DNA of 64,000 bases. Source: Rhodospirillales bacterium. Its GTDB lineage: Bacteria; Pseudomonadota; Alphaproteobacteria; Rhodospirillales; WMHbin7. How positions within the stretch are numbered: the first letter of the stretch is position 1; every line of letters starts with the position of its first letter. Shown here one piece after another: positions 51,850 through 60,390 of this stretch. The stretch covers positions 34,175 to 98,174 of the forward strand of contig JACRPC010000010.1 in NCBI GenBank assembly GCA_016214125.1, in the 5' to 3' direction. The position numbers and the translations under genes were made by a program. A model generated the notes under the pieces. It saw only the letters and a list, made by a program, of their open reading frames with translations, made no database searches and was not told the origin of the DNA.

Positions 51850-53936
51850 GCCGCTCGCCGCCTGGCCCGCCTGTGGCGCAGCCATTGCCAGGCGATGAAG
51901 AGCGCGGACAGCGCGAAGCCCGCCTCGTCGGTTCCCGGCGTCGCCACCACCAGGAAAAAGGCCGCCAGCGTCGCCAGTCCCCGTTCCGGCCAGCCGATTT
52001 CGTCCCAGAAATAGCCGATCGCCGCCGCCCCCCAAAGCGCGATCGACAGGCAGGCCTTGAGGACCACATAGGCGACGTCGAAGACCGTGCCGCCTTGCAG
52101 CATCAGAGCCGGATCATAGACCGCCATGAAGGGTACGACATAGCCGGCCAGGGCGATGCGGGTGGCCAGCCACCCGATCTCCATGTGGCCGGCGCGGCAG
52201 ATCGACGAGGCGGCCAGGGCCGCCAGCGCCACCGGCGGCGTCAGATCGGCCATGATGCCGAAATAGAAGACGAACATGTGCGAGACGATCAAGGGCACCC
52301 CCATCTTCAACAGCACCGGCGCCGCGATCGAGGCGGTGATGATGTAGTTGGGAATGGTGGGCAGGCCGGTGCCCAGCACGATGCAAGCCACCATGGTGAG
52401 CAGAAGGGCGAGCAGAAGATTGCCCTGCGACCAATCGAGCACCGCGGCGGCAAAGCTGGAGGCGATGCCGGTAAGCGTGGTAACGCCGATCAGGATGCCG
52501 ACCAGCGCGCAGGCCAGCCCGACGCCGACCGCGCTCTTGGCGCCGTTGGCCAGGCCGTCCAGCATCAAGCGCAGCGTGGCGCGCGTGCCCTGGCGGACCA
52601 GCGACGCCGCCACCAACAGCGCCACCGCGCCCGCCGCCGCCAGCTCGGTGCGCACGCCAAGCCGAAGCGTCAGCGCCACCAGCAGCCCAAGCCCGATCCA
52701 GAACAGCAACCTAAGACCCAGCCGCGGGGTGGTCTCGGTCAGATTGTTGCCCAAAATGAGGATCGCCGTGCACATCAGCCCGACCACGCCGGCGAAGGCG
52801 GGGGTGAAGCCGGCAAAGAGCAAGTAGACCAGCACGGCGACCGGCACCACCAGATACCAGCCGCGGCGCAAGGCGGCCAAGGCGCTTGGGCAATCCTCGC
52901 GCTTCAGGCCGACCAGATTGTGCCGCCCGGCCTCGAGATGCACCATCCAAAAGGCGCTGCCGTAATAGAGAATGGCCGGAATGATCGCCGCGATGGCGAT
53001 CTCGCTGTAAGGAACGCCAATCGTCTCGGCCATGATGAAGGCCACCGCCCCCATCACCGGCGGCATGATCTGGCCGCCCATGCTGGCGGTGGCCTCGACC
53101 GCACCGGCGAAGGCTGGCCGATAGCCGAAGCGCATCATCAGGGGAATGGTGAACTGGCCGACGGTCAGCACGTTGGCGACGCCCGAGCCGTTGATGGTGC
53201 CCATGAAGCCCGACGAAATCACCGCCACCTTGGCCGGCCCGCCCTTCTTATGGCCGACCAAGCCGAGCGCGACGTCGTTGAACAGCCGGATCATGCCCGC
53301 CTGTTCGAGAAAGCTTCCGAAGAGGATGAAGAGAAAGATGTAGGTGGCCGACACGTAGGTCGGCGTGCCGTAGACCCCCTCGGTTCCTAGGAAAAGCTGA
53401 TCGATCACCTGATCGAAGCCGAAGCCGCGATGGGCCAGCGAACCCGGTAGCCAAGGCCCCAAGAGCGCATAGGGGATGAAGACGACGCACATCGCCGGCA
53501 AGGCCCATCCCATGGCGCGGCGCGACGCCTCGACGATCAGCGCCAGCACCAGGCATCCAACCGCCAGGTCGGTGGGGGTCGGATCGCCGGCCCGGACGAT
53601 CAGCGGGCCTTCGAAGACCCAATGATAGAGCCCGAGAAGAAAGCCGCCGCCGCCCAGAATCCAATCTTGCCAGGGAACGCGATCGCGCTTGTCGGTCTCG
53701 CGCCAGCCGAACAGCGCGAAGGCGATCAGCAGGAGGAAACCGACATGAAGCGAGCGGACCACCTGGCTGGAAAACGGGTTGTGGATCGAAATGACGATCT
53801 GGAAGAGCGAAAAGGCGACGCCGATGGCGTAGACCGCCTTGGCCGCCGTGCCGCCCAGATAGCCCGTGGCGCCAGCCGGATTCTCGCGATCCAGGATGCG
53901 GCGTTCTTCCGCCGCCGCCTCGGGCGCACCGTTCAC
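51846..53936 (-). CDS. Fused TRAP transporter permease (4TM-12TM, TAXI type)
   Basis: The 696-residue membrane protein combines the small and large permease parts of TRAP transporters in one chain, with roughly 17-19 hydrophobic helices. Diagnostic stretches include IMPPVMGAVAFIMAETIGVPY, split here as IMPPVMGAVAF and AETIGVPYSEIA, and VLGTGLPTIPNYIITASI and DLTPPVALAALAASSICRA. It pairs with the TAXI binding protein encoded 18 bp upstream. It is unrelated in organisation to the adjacent dctPQM system. Confidence 0.93.
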   Translation of the reverse strand: MNGAPEAAAEERRILDRENPAGATGYLGGTAAKAVYAIGVAFSLFQIVISIHNPFSSQVVRSLHVGFLLLIAFALFGWRETDKRDRVPWQDWILGGGGFLLGLYHWVFEGPLIVRAGDPTPTDLAVGCLVLALIVEASRRAMGWALPAMCVVFIPYALLGPWLPGSLAHRGFGFDQVIDQLFLGTEGVYGTPTYVSATYIFLFILFGSFLEQAGMIRLFNDVALGLVGHKKGGPAKVAVISSGFMGTINGSGVANVLTVGQFTIPLMMRFGYRPAFAGAVEATASMGGQIMPPVMGAVAFIMAETIGVPYSEIAIAAIIPAILYYGSAFWMVHLEAGRHNLVGLKREDCPSALAALRRGWYLVVPVAVLVYLLFAGFTPAFAGVVGLMCTAILILGNNLTETTPRLGLRLLFWIGLGLLVALTLRLGVRTELAAAGAVALLVAASLVRQGTRATLRLMLDGLANGAKSAVGVGLACALVGILIGVTTLTGIASSFAAAVLDWSQGNLLLALLLTMVACIVLGTGLPTIPNYIITASIAAPVLLKMGVPLIVSHMFVFYFGIMADLTPPVALAALAASSICRAGHMEIGWLATRIALAGYVVPFMAVYDPALMLQGGTVFDVAYVVLKACLSIALWGAAAIGYFWDEIGWPERGLATLAAFFLVVATPGTDEAGFALSALFIAWQWLRHRRARRRAA

Positions 53937-53954
53937 CGGCGTCCGTCCCGCCGG

Positions 53955-54890
53955 CTACTTCACCAACCCCTTTTCCCGATAGAATTTCTCGGCGCCCGGA
54001 TGCAGCGGCACCGGCATCGCCTTGGCGGCGTTCTCAAGCTTGATGTCCTTGGCCGCCGCGTGCGCGGCTTGCAGATCGGCCAGATTGTCGAAGATCGCCT
54101 TGGTCATGACATAGGCCGTCTCGTCGGTGACGCCCTGATGGGTGACCAGGAAATTGGCGATCGCCACCGAGGCCACGTCGGCGGGCTGGCCCTTGTAGGT
54201 GTTGGCGGGAATAACCGCCGATTGATAGGCCGGATCGCCGATCGCCGTCGCGGTCGCCGCCGGAATGGCCACCACCACGATGTCGATCGAACTGGCGAGA
54301 TCGCGGATCGAGGCCACCCCCAGCCCGGCCGATTGCAGCGTGGCGTCGAGTTGGCGGTTCTTCAGCAGCTCGACCGATTCGCCGAAGGGCAAATACTGCA
54401 CCTTCATATCGGCATAGGTGAGCCCGGCCGCCTTGAAGACGGCGCGGGCGTTCAATTCGGTGCCGCTCTTGGGCGCGCCCACCGAGACCCGCTTGCCCTT
54501 TAGATCGGCCAGGGTCTTGACGCCGCTGTCGGCGCTCGCCACCACCTGGATGAAATTGGGATAGATGCCGGCGATGCCGCGCAGCTTCTTCAAGGGCGCC
54601 TTGAAGCCGGCCTCCTCGACCCCGGTCCAGGCCTGGGAGAGCGAATCGCCCAAGGTGAAGGCGATCTCGCCCCGCCCCGCTTCCAAGAGGTTCAAATTCT
54701 CGACCGAGGCCTTGGTGGCCTGGACCGATGATTTGGCGTTGGGCAGCGCCTTGCCGTAAATCGTGGAAAGCGCGTTGCCGAGCGGGTAATAGACTCCGCT
54801 GGTGCCGCCGGTGAGGATGTTGATGAATTGCTGGGCCTGCGCCGGCAGGGCAATAAGCAGCGCCGCGAAGGCAAGGGCAAGGCGGATCAT
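53955..54890 (-). CDS. TAXI-family TRAP solute-binding protein
   Basis: The 311-residue periplasmic protein has a signal peptide (MIRLALAFAALLIALPAQA) and the TAXI pattern INILTGGTSGVYYPLGNALS, LKGKRVSVGAPKSGTELNA and a C-terminal YVMTKAIFDNLADLQAAH. TAXI proteins bind glutamate/glutamine or other small anions. It is the first gene of a binding protein, fused permease, DUF1850 unit. Confidence 0.93.
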   Translation of the reverse strand: MIRLALAFAALLIALPAQAQQFINILTGGTSGVYYPLGNALSTIYGKALPNAKSSVQATKASVENLNLLEAGRGEIAFTLGDSLSQAWTGVEEAGFKAPLKKLRGIAGIYPNFIQVVASADSGVKTLADLKGKRVSVGAPKSGTELNARAVFKAAGLTYADMKVQYLPFGESVELLKNRQLDATLQSAGLGVASIRDLASSIDIVVVAIPAATATAIGDPAYQSAVIPANTYKGQPADVASVAIANFLVTHQGVTDETAYVMTKAIFDNLADLQAAHAAAKDIKLENAAKAMPVPLHPGAEKFYREKGLVK

Positions 54891-54998
54891 GAAGGGGACT
54901 CCCTGTCAAAACCGATTGCGCCCACGATAGCGCAGGCCGGGCTGCCAATCCAGTCAATCGGCTGGACGGAAAGGCCGGAAATGACCATATAGTGGGCG

Positions 54999-55988
54999 AT
55001 GCGAATCCTTGCCCCCCTTTGGCTCCTTTGCGGCCTCGCCGCCTGCGCGCCCTTGCCGCCGGGCGGCGCGTCGTCGGAACCCGATCACGCCCGTTGGCTT
55101 TCGCCCTTGGGGCGCACCCACCCCCTGGCCGGCAAGATTTGGGAACCCGGCCCCGGCCGGTTCCTCACGGTCGAGGAGACGTTGGCAAGACTGGCGGCCG
55201 CCGACATCGCGCTGTTGGGCGAGACCCACGACAACGCCGACCATCACCGCTTTCAGGCCCTGATGGTCGAAAGCCTGATAAGGCGCGGCAAGCGCCCCGT
55301 GGTGGCGTTCGAAATGATCGATCGCGATCTCACCCCCAGCATTGCGTTGCATCTGGCGGTGAATCCCAAGGATGGGGCGGGGCTGGGCGCCGCCGTCGGC
55401 TGGGCGAGCCGCGGCTGGCCCGACTGGAATCTTTACCGGCCGATCGCCCAGGCGGCGCTCAATGCCGGCCTGCCGGTGAAGGGCGCCAACCTGCCGCGCG
55501 CGCTGACCCGCGCCTCGGCGCAGCCGAACGGCCTGGGACCGGAATGGGCTAGGCTCGGTCTGGACGCTTCGATGCCCGAGACCCTTCTGGCGGCGCTCAA
55601 GCGCGATCTCAATCTTGGCCATTGCGGCATGCTGCCCGAGCCGACGCTGGAGCCGATGACCCGCTCGCAGCGCGCCCGCGACGCCGCCATGGCGCTCACC
55701 CTGGCCGAAACCCTGGAAACCGGCGAAGCGACCGCCGCGGTGCTGATCGCCGGCGCCGGCCATGCGCGGGCCGATTACGCCGTGCCCTATCATCTGCGTC
55801 GGATGGCGCCCGATCGGAAAGTCCTGTCGCTGGCCCTGGTCGAAGTGCGCGACGGCGAAACCGACCCCGCCGGCTACGCCCCGATGTTCGACCTGGTCTG
55901 GTTCACGGCGCGCGCCAACGACACCGATCATTGCGCCGATCTGGCCCGGCGCATGAAGAAGAAGGCGGACGAGGGCAAGAAGGAGTGA
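54999..55988 (+). CDS. ChaN family lipoprotein
   Basis: The 329-residue protein has a lipoprotein signal with lipobox LAAC (MRILAPLWLLCGLAACAP) and the ChaN domain with ADIALLGETHDNADHHRFQ, VVAFEMIDRD and a late GAGHARADYAVPYHL. ChaN-like lipoproteins bind haem or iron in some bacteria. The C-terminus is Lys-rich (RRMKKKADEGKKE). It is convergent with a small exported-protein gene, with only 3 bp between stop codons. Confidence 0.9.
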   Translation: MRILAPLWLLCGLAACAPLPPGGASSEPDHARWLSPLGRTHPLAGKIWEPGPGRFLTVEETLARLAAADIALLGETHDNADHHRFQALMVESLIRRGKRPVVAFEMIDRDLTPSIALHLAVNPKDGAGLGAAVGWASRGWPDWNLYRPIAQAALNAGLPVKGANLPRALTRASAQPNGLGPEWARLGLDASMPETLLAALKRDLNLGHCGMLPEPTLEPMTRSQRARDAAMALTLAETLETGEATAAVLIAGAGHARADYAVPYHLRRMAPDRKVLSLALVEVRDGETDPAGYAPMFDLVWFTARANDTDHCADLARRMKKKADEGKKE

Positions 55989-55991
55989 GGG

Positions 55992-56453
55992 TTAGTTGCA
56001 GCGCGGAAGCGGCTGAGCGGCGTGGCCGTTGATGGTGGTGGCGGCGAAGGCCACCACCTCGGGCCCCTTCAAATTCGCCACCGAATCAAAAAGGCGGGGC
56101 GTGGTCTCGCAATAATCGGGGCTGGCGATGCTCTTTTGCGACGCGTCGTTGGCCATCCGGGTGATGAAGGCGTCGAAGCGCTTCTGGTGGTCCTTGGGAT
56201 AGGCGCGCTTGAAGGCGGCCATCAGCACCTTGCCGTTCTCGGCCAGTTCGCGGCCGAAGGAGCGCACGAAGCCGTTGTACTGAGCGGCCAGCTCGGGCTT
56301 GTGCGAGCATTTGAGCGCCGCCACCATCAATTCGGTCTGCAACGCCCGCAGCGACACCGCCTTGGATTCCTCGGGGCCCGTGCAGGCCGATGCGAAAGCC
56401 GGCCCCGCCCCCAGACACACAAGCACCGCCGCCGTCAGAATCCGGTTTCGCAA
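55992..56453 (-). CDS. Small exported protein with conserved-looking cysteines, function unknown
   Basis: With a TTG start at 56453, preceded by GAGGGA at 5 nt, the protein has 153 residues: a signal peptide (LRNRILTAAVLVCLGAGPAFA) and a helical mature part with SACTGPEESKAVSLRALQTE, LKCSHKPELAAQYNGFVRSF, PDYCETTPRLFD and a C-terminal PLPRCN. Four mature cysteines could form two disulfides. A GTG/ATG-initiated longer form from 56504 is possible but would bury the signal peptide. No family recognised. Confidence 0.72.
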   Translation of the reverse strand: MRNRILTAAVLVCLGAGPAFASACTGPEESKAVSLRALQTELMVAALKCSHKPELAAQYNGFVRSFGRELAENGKVLMAAFKRAYPKDHQKRFDAFITRMANDASQKSIASPDYCETTPRLFDSVANLKGPEVVAFAATTINGHAAQPLPRCN

Positions 56454-56565
56454 ACGCCGTCCCTCCGTTTTCGAATCGCTCCATTCTCGCCCGGCCGGGG
56501 GCAAAGATCAACCCCGGGAAAATCCCCTAGCCCGGCCTTGGCGCGGGCGGCTATGCTCGACCGCC

Positions 56566-57999
56566 ATGATTTTTCACGATTTGCGCGGTTTCTTGGACGA
56601 GCTGGAACGCCAGGGCCAATTGGTCCATGTGCGCCAAGGCGTGCGCCCGGAACCCGATATCGCGGCGGCTGGACGGGCCGTCACCGATCTGGGCGAGGCT
56701 TCGCCGGCCCTTCTCTTCCACGCGCTCGAAGGTTATGGCGCGGCAAGGCTGGCCTTGAACGTGGTGGGGTCGTGGGCCAATCACGCCCTGATGCTGGGCT
56801 TGCCCAAGACCGCCAGCGTGCGCGAACAGTTCCACGCCATCGCCCAGCGCTGGACCCGCTTTCCGGTGCCGGTCGAGCGGGTGGCCGAGGCACCCTTTCA
56901 GGACAACGTCACCACCGAAATCGATCTGTTCGCGCTCTTGCCGCTGGCCCGCGTCAACCCGATGGATGGCGGCTTCTATCTCGACAAGGCGGTGGTGATC
57001 AGCCGCGATCCCGACGATCCCGAAAACCCAGGCAAGCAGAATGTCGGCTATTACCGCTTGCAGGTGAAGGACAAGAACCGGCTCGGCCTACAGCCGGTGC
57101 CGATGCACGACATCGCCCTGCATCTGCGCAAGGCCGAGGAGCGGGGCGAGAACCTGCCCGTCGCCATCGCCATCGGCACCGATCCGATCCTGGCTTCGGT
57201 GGCGAGCGCGCCGCTTCGCTACGATCAGTCGGAATACGAAATGGCGGGCGCGCTGGCCGGCCAGCCCTACCGGGTGGTGAAAAGCGACGCCACCGGCCTT
57301 GATCTGCCCTGGGGGGCCGAGATCATCCTGGAGGGCGAAGTGGTGTGCGGAGCGCGCGAACTCGAAGGTCCGTTCGGCGAATTCACCGGCAATTATTCGG
57401 GTCTGCGCCGCCAGCCGGTGATCCAACTCACCCGCGCCCTTTACCGCCATAAGCCGATTTTCGAGCAATGCTATGTCGGCACGCCCTGGACCGAAGTCGA
57501 CACGCTGATCGGTCTGCCCACTTGCGTGCCGATCTATCACCAGCTAAAGGCCGACTTCCCGGAAGTCGAGGCGGTGAACGCGCTCTACACCCACGGGCTG
57601 GCGACCATCATTTCCACCCGTCAGCGCTTTGGCGGCTTCGCCAAGGCGGTGGCGATGCGCACCCTCTCCACGCCGCACGGCATCGGCTATTGCAAGATCG
57701 TCATCATGGTCGACGAAACCGTCGATCCCTTCAATCTGGCGCAAGTGATGTGGGCGCTTTCCACCCGCTTCGATCCGGCCAAAGACATGATCACCGTGCC
57801 CACCGCCTCGATCCTGCCCTTGGACCCCTTGGCCGATCCGCCCGGCATCGCCACCAAGATCATCCTCGACGCCACCACGCCGATGGCGCCCGATCGGCGC
57901 GGCGATTTCTCGCGGCCGGTGGAGATTCCGCCCGGCACGAGGGAATGGACGGCGATTCTGGGCGATCTGTGGGCCAAGGCCAAGGCGGGCGAACGATGA
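56566..57999 (+). CDS. UbiD-family non-oxidative hydroxyaryl decarboxylase, C subunit-like
   Basis: The 477-residue protein belongs to the prenylated-FMN-dependent UbiD family, with ELEGPFGEFTGNYS, GTPWTEVDTLIGLPTCVPIY and the RFGGFAKAVAMRTLSTPHG region. Size and the following small zinc-ribbon gene match the C subunits of vanillate and 4-hydroxybenzoate decarboxylases (VdcC/BsdC), more than ubiquinone-pathway UbiD. Substrate is not determinable here. No UbiX/VdcB flavin prenyltransferase gene is adjacent. The longer frame upstream overlaps the opposite-strand gene and lacks UbiD similarity before MIFHDLRGFLDEL. Confidence 0.9.
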   Translation: MIFHDLRGFLDELERQGQLVHVRQGVRPEPDIAAAGRAVTDLGEASPALLFHALEGYGAARLALNVVGSWANHALMLGLPKTASVREQFHAIAQRWTRFPVPVERVAEAPFQDNVTTEIDLFALLPLARVNPMDGGFYLDKAVVISRDPDDPENPGKQNVGYYRLQVKDKNRLGLQPVPMHDIALHLRKAEERGENLPVAIAIGTDPILASVASAPLRYDQSEYEMAGALAGQPYRVVKSDATGLDLPWGAEIILEGEVVCGARELEGPFGEFTGNYSGLRRQPVIQLTRALYRHKPIFEQCYVGTPWTEVDTLIGLPTCVPIYHQLKADFPEVEAVNALYTHGLATIISTRQRFGGFAKAVAMRTLSTPHGIGYCKIVIMVDETVDPFNLAQVMWALSTRFDPAKDMITVPTASILPLDPLADPPGIATKIILDATTPMAPDRRGDFSRPVEIPPGTREWTAILGDLWAKAKAGER

Positions 58000-58235
58000 G
58001 CGCCATCTGCCCGCGCTGCGATTCGGCCAAGGCGCGACGGCTGGCGACGGCGCCGGTGGATGGGGCCTGGGAGATTTTCGGCTGCCCGGTCTGCTTCTTC
58101 ACCTGGCGCTCGAGCGAGCCCGATTCGATCACCGATCCCAAGCGTTACGATCCCCGCTTCAAGATCGATCCCCAGCGCATCGACGCCATTCCCATCGTGC
58201 CGCCGGTGCCGGGGAAACGGCCTCAATCCTCGTAA
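57996..58235 (+). CDS. Small D subunit of non-oxidative hydroxyaryl decarboxylase (VdcD/BsdD-like)
   Basis: The 79-residue protein starts with a two-Cys pair CPRC (residues 5-8) and has a second pair CPVC, then FFTWRSSEPDSITDPKRYDP and RFKIDPQ, the signature of VdcD/BsdD. It overlaps the C subunit gene by ATGA. Its function in the complex is not known but it is required for activity in some Bacillus and Streptomyces systems. Its 3' end overlaps the convergent cytochrome gene by 13 bp. Confidence 0.92.
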   Translation: MSAICPRCDSAKARRLATAPVDGAWEIFGCPVCFFTWRSSEPDSITDPKRYDPRFKIDPQRIDAIPIVPPVPGKRPQSS

Positions 58236-58705
58236 TAGCCATCCGCCGCGCCCGTATGGCAGGCGGCACAATTGGCCTTGCTCTTCACCTTGGCCGACGC
58301 GAAGGCCACCGGATTGACCTCGCCTGGCCGGTGCTTGCGCGCCCAGCGCCCGGTCTCGGTGATCCGCAAGGGCGTGGCGTTGGCGGGCACGCTGTCGGCC
58401 ACCTTGCGCGATTCCTTGCCCGGCGCCACTCCGGCGGCGTTGGCCACCAGATAGGCGCGAATGCGCTCGCGCGCCGCGGGCGCCAAGCTGGCGTCGTCGC
58501 CGAAATGGTTGGCGAGATCGGCCATCAGCTTCTCCCAGGAGCGGGCGGGCAGGAATTCCGGCTGGAAGGCCATGTGGCAGGCGCCGCATTCCTTGGCAAC
58601 GACCGGATCGGCGATCGGCGCCACCTTGCGCCCGCCGCCGGCCAAGGCCGCTGCGGGCAGAAGGAGAGCGGCTAACAAGAGGGCGGCAAACGTTCGAGTT
58701 TTCAT
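58223..58705 (-). CDS. Diheme cytochrome c (DHC family), stand-alone
   Basis: The 160-residue periplasmic protein has a signal peptide (MKTRTFAALLLAALLLPAAALA) and two haem-binding motifs, CGACH (about residue 39) and CAACH (near the C-terminus), with the DHC context MAFQPEFLPARSWEKLM and ANHFGDDASL. DHC donates electrons to SHP. Start at 58705 chosen for the signal peptide. The C-terminal domain of the cytochrome b561 protein encoded upstream is a paralogue of this protein, so two DHC copies exist in the operon. Confidence 0.9.
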   Translation of the reverse strand: MKTRTFAALLLAALLLPAAALAGGGRKVAPIADPVVAKECGACHMAFQPEFLPARSWEKLMADLANHFGDDASLAPAARERIRAYLVANAAGVAPGKESRKVADSVPANATPLRITETGRWARKHRPGEVNPVAFASAKVKSKANCAACHTGAADGYYED

Positions 58706-58716
58706 GGGTGGGGTCC

Positions 58717-59136
58717 TTATTGGGAAATCATGAAGGTGAGGAAATCGCCCTTCTCGCGGGCGGTGCATTCGCGCCCCAGCACCTGGTTGCAGTTGCGGGG
58801 GAACCATTTTTCCAGTTCGGCCGGATCGGTGTAGCGCGCCGGATTTTGCGACACCGCCATGGGTCCGATCTCCTTGCCGGCCTTGGTCTGGCCCTTGCCC
58901 TTTGGATCGGTGCCGTGACAGGTGGTGCAGGACGGCGTCTCGGCCTTGCCGGTGGCGAAGCGCGCTTGATAAAGGGCGCGGCCGCGTTCGGCCGAGAAGC
59001 CGGCAAAGCCGGCATCCTCCTTCTTGGCCTGGGCGGCGAGGCCCGCCAACTGGCCGTCGCGCACCGGATTGGTGAGGGCCGGCGAAGCCAGGGTGGCGGA
59101 CATCAAGGCGGTCAGCAGAAACTTGGTCGGCGTCAT
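58717..59136 (-). CDS. DUF1924 monohaem cytochrome c (SHP, oxygen/nitric-oxide binding type)
   Basis: The 139-residue periplasmic protein has a signal peptide (ending SPALTN), one CTTCH haem motif (about residues 70-74), and the SHP/DUF1924 pattern GFSAERGRALYQARF, HGTDPKGKGQTKAGKEIGPM and FPRNCNQVLGRECTAREKGDFL with two further cysteines. SHP (Sphaeroides haem protein) is high-spin and binds O2 or NO; its physiological role is unclear. AAGGAGACG precedes the ATG, which overlaps the b561 gene stop by ATGA. Confidence 0.92.
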   Translation of the reverse strand: MTPTKFLLTALMSATLASPALTNPVRDGQLAGLAAQAKKEDAGFAGFSAERGRALYQARFATGKAETPSCTTCHGTDPKGKGQTKAGKEIGPMAVSQNPARYTDPAELEKWFPRNCNQVLGRECTAREKGDFLTFMISQ

Positions 59137-60272
59137 AGGTTCGTCTCCTTGGGTAGGCGGATCTCTTGATCGGCGTAAAGGCCCGTCGCCGCGTCGCGGT
59201 GGCAGGCGTTGCAATTGGCCGGCCCGCCCACCGCCTTCTGGGCGAAGCGCGCCTTGGGAAGGTCGCGGTGCTTGCGCGTCCAATAGGGCGTGGCGGTGAT
59301 GCGCAAGGGCTGGGCCGGATCGAGGGTGCGGAAGCGGTTGGCGGCCTCGGTGTCCCAACGCTCGGCGGCGTTGGCGATCAGCCAGACGGCGATGGCCTCG
59401 GCCTGCGCCTTGGGCAGGCTGGCATCCTCGCCGAAATGATCGGCCAGCCCCGCCATCACCCCTTGCCAAGACGATGCCGGCAAAAGGCTGGGATGGAAGG
59501 CGTGATGGCAGGCCCCGCATTCCTTGGCGTAAACGGGATTGGCGGCAAGCTCATAGATTCCGGTCGGCGGCAGGCGCGCCAGGGCGGCGAGACTGCCGGC
59601 GCCAAGGACGGCCATGACGGCCAGCGCCAAGAGGGTCGGCAGGGGTCGGGCCGACCGAATATTTTCCGGTGGCGACAGAGTAAGACGCTTTTTGCCGGTG
59701 ATCATCGCCAGGACCAGATTTTCGCGCACCAGGCGGCTTTCGATCAGCACCCCCAGCACATGGCCGGCGATCAGGCCCAGCAGCATCAGGGCCAGCGGCC
59801 CGTGCAGGGCCTTGGCGGCCATGCCCCATTGGTAGCTGGCGATCCCAGCCAAGGGACCTTGCTTTTCCTCCCCGCCCGCCATGACCAAGCCGCTCGCCAC
59901 CAGCCCGGCCAGCAGCAGCGCCAGAGCCCAGATCATCGCCGCCCCGGCCGGACTGTGGCCGATGGCATGGCGGCTTTTTAGAAATACCAGAGCGCGCAGA
60001 TGGGCGAAGGTCTCGCCAGGTCCGTAGGCGAAGCTGGCAAAACGGCTGTATTCCGAGCCCCAGAATCCCCAAATCAGACGAAAGCCGATGAGCGCCAAGA
60101 CCTGATAGCCCGACCAAAGATGGGCGCCCATCCACCATTGGGGCGCCAGCCAGCCGGTGATCATGGCCGTCGCCACCGCGCCGACCAGCAGCCAATGGAA
60201 CAGGCGGACCGGCAAGTCCCAGACGGTGAGGGTGGGTGCAGCGCTATCCAAGGGGGTGCGTGGGCTTTCCAT
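59133..60272 (-). CDS. Cytochrome b561 fused to a C-terminal diheme cytochrome c (DHC) domain
   Basis: The 379-residue protein has an N-terminal cytochrome b561/Ni-Fe-hydrogenase-type membrane domain (about 15-190; four main helices, with VWDLPVRLFHWLLVGA and ALHGPLALMLLGLIAGHVLG supplying haem-ligand His), a fifth helix (about 210-232), then a periplasmic DHC domain with CGACH and CNACH. It would pass electrons from the quinol pool through two b haems to its own c haems and on to SHP. First gene of the b561-DHC, SHP, DHC run. Confidence 0.9.
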   Translation of the reverse strand: MESPRTPLDSAAPTLTVWDLPVRLFHWLLVGAVATAMITGWLAPQWWMGAHLWSGYQVLALIGFRLIWGFWGSEYSRFASFAYGPGETFAHLRALVFLKSRHAIGHSPAGAAMIWALALLLAGLVASGLVMAGGEEKQGPLAGIASYQWGMAAKALHGPLALMLLGLIAGHVLGVLIESRLVRENLVLAMITGKKRLTLSPPENIRSARPLPTLLALAVMAVLGAGSLAALARLPPTGIYELAANPVYAKECGACHHAFHPSLLPASSWQGVMAGLADHFGEDASLPKAQAEAIAVWLIANAAERWDTEAANRFRTLDPAQPLRITATPYWTRKHRDLPKARFAQKAVGGPANCNACHRDAATGLYADQEIRLPKETNL

Positions 60273-60353
60273 GGCTAAATATTTGACAAAACCAACCTGA
60301 ATAGTCGGTGAACGAAATCTTCAGCCTTTTTTGATTGAATAATTTTCGCTTTT

Positions 60354-60378
60354 CCTTGCCAGGAGCGGCCGGGCAAGG
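60354..60378 (+). promoter_or_regulatory. Hairpin overlapping the ribosome-binding site of the S41 peptidase gene
   Basis: CCTTGCC (60354-60360) can pair with GGCAAGG (60372-60378), whose AAGG is part of the only plausible Shine-Dalgarno (AAGGTGA) before the ATG at 60391. The fold could limit translation. Purely sequence-based. Confidence 0.4.
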
Positions 60379-60390
60379 TGAAATGGACCG

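Noticed and set aside
48366..54890. TRAP region considered as an acquired island
   Set aside because: Base composition and gene packing match the surroundings and there are no mobile genes or flanking repeats.
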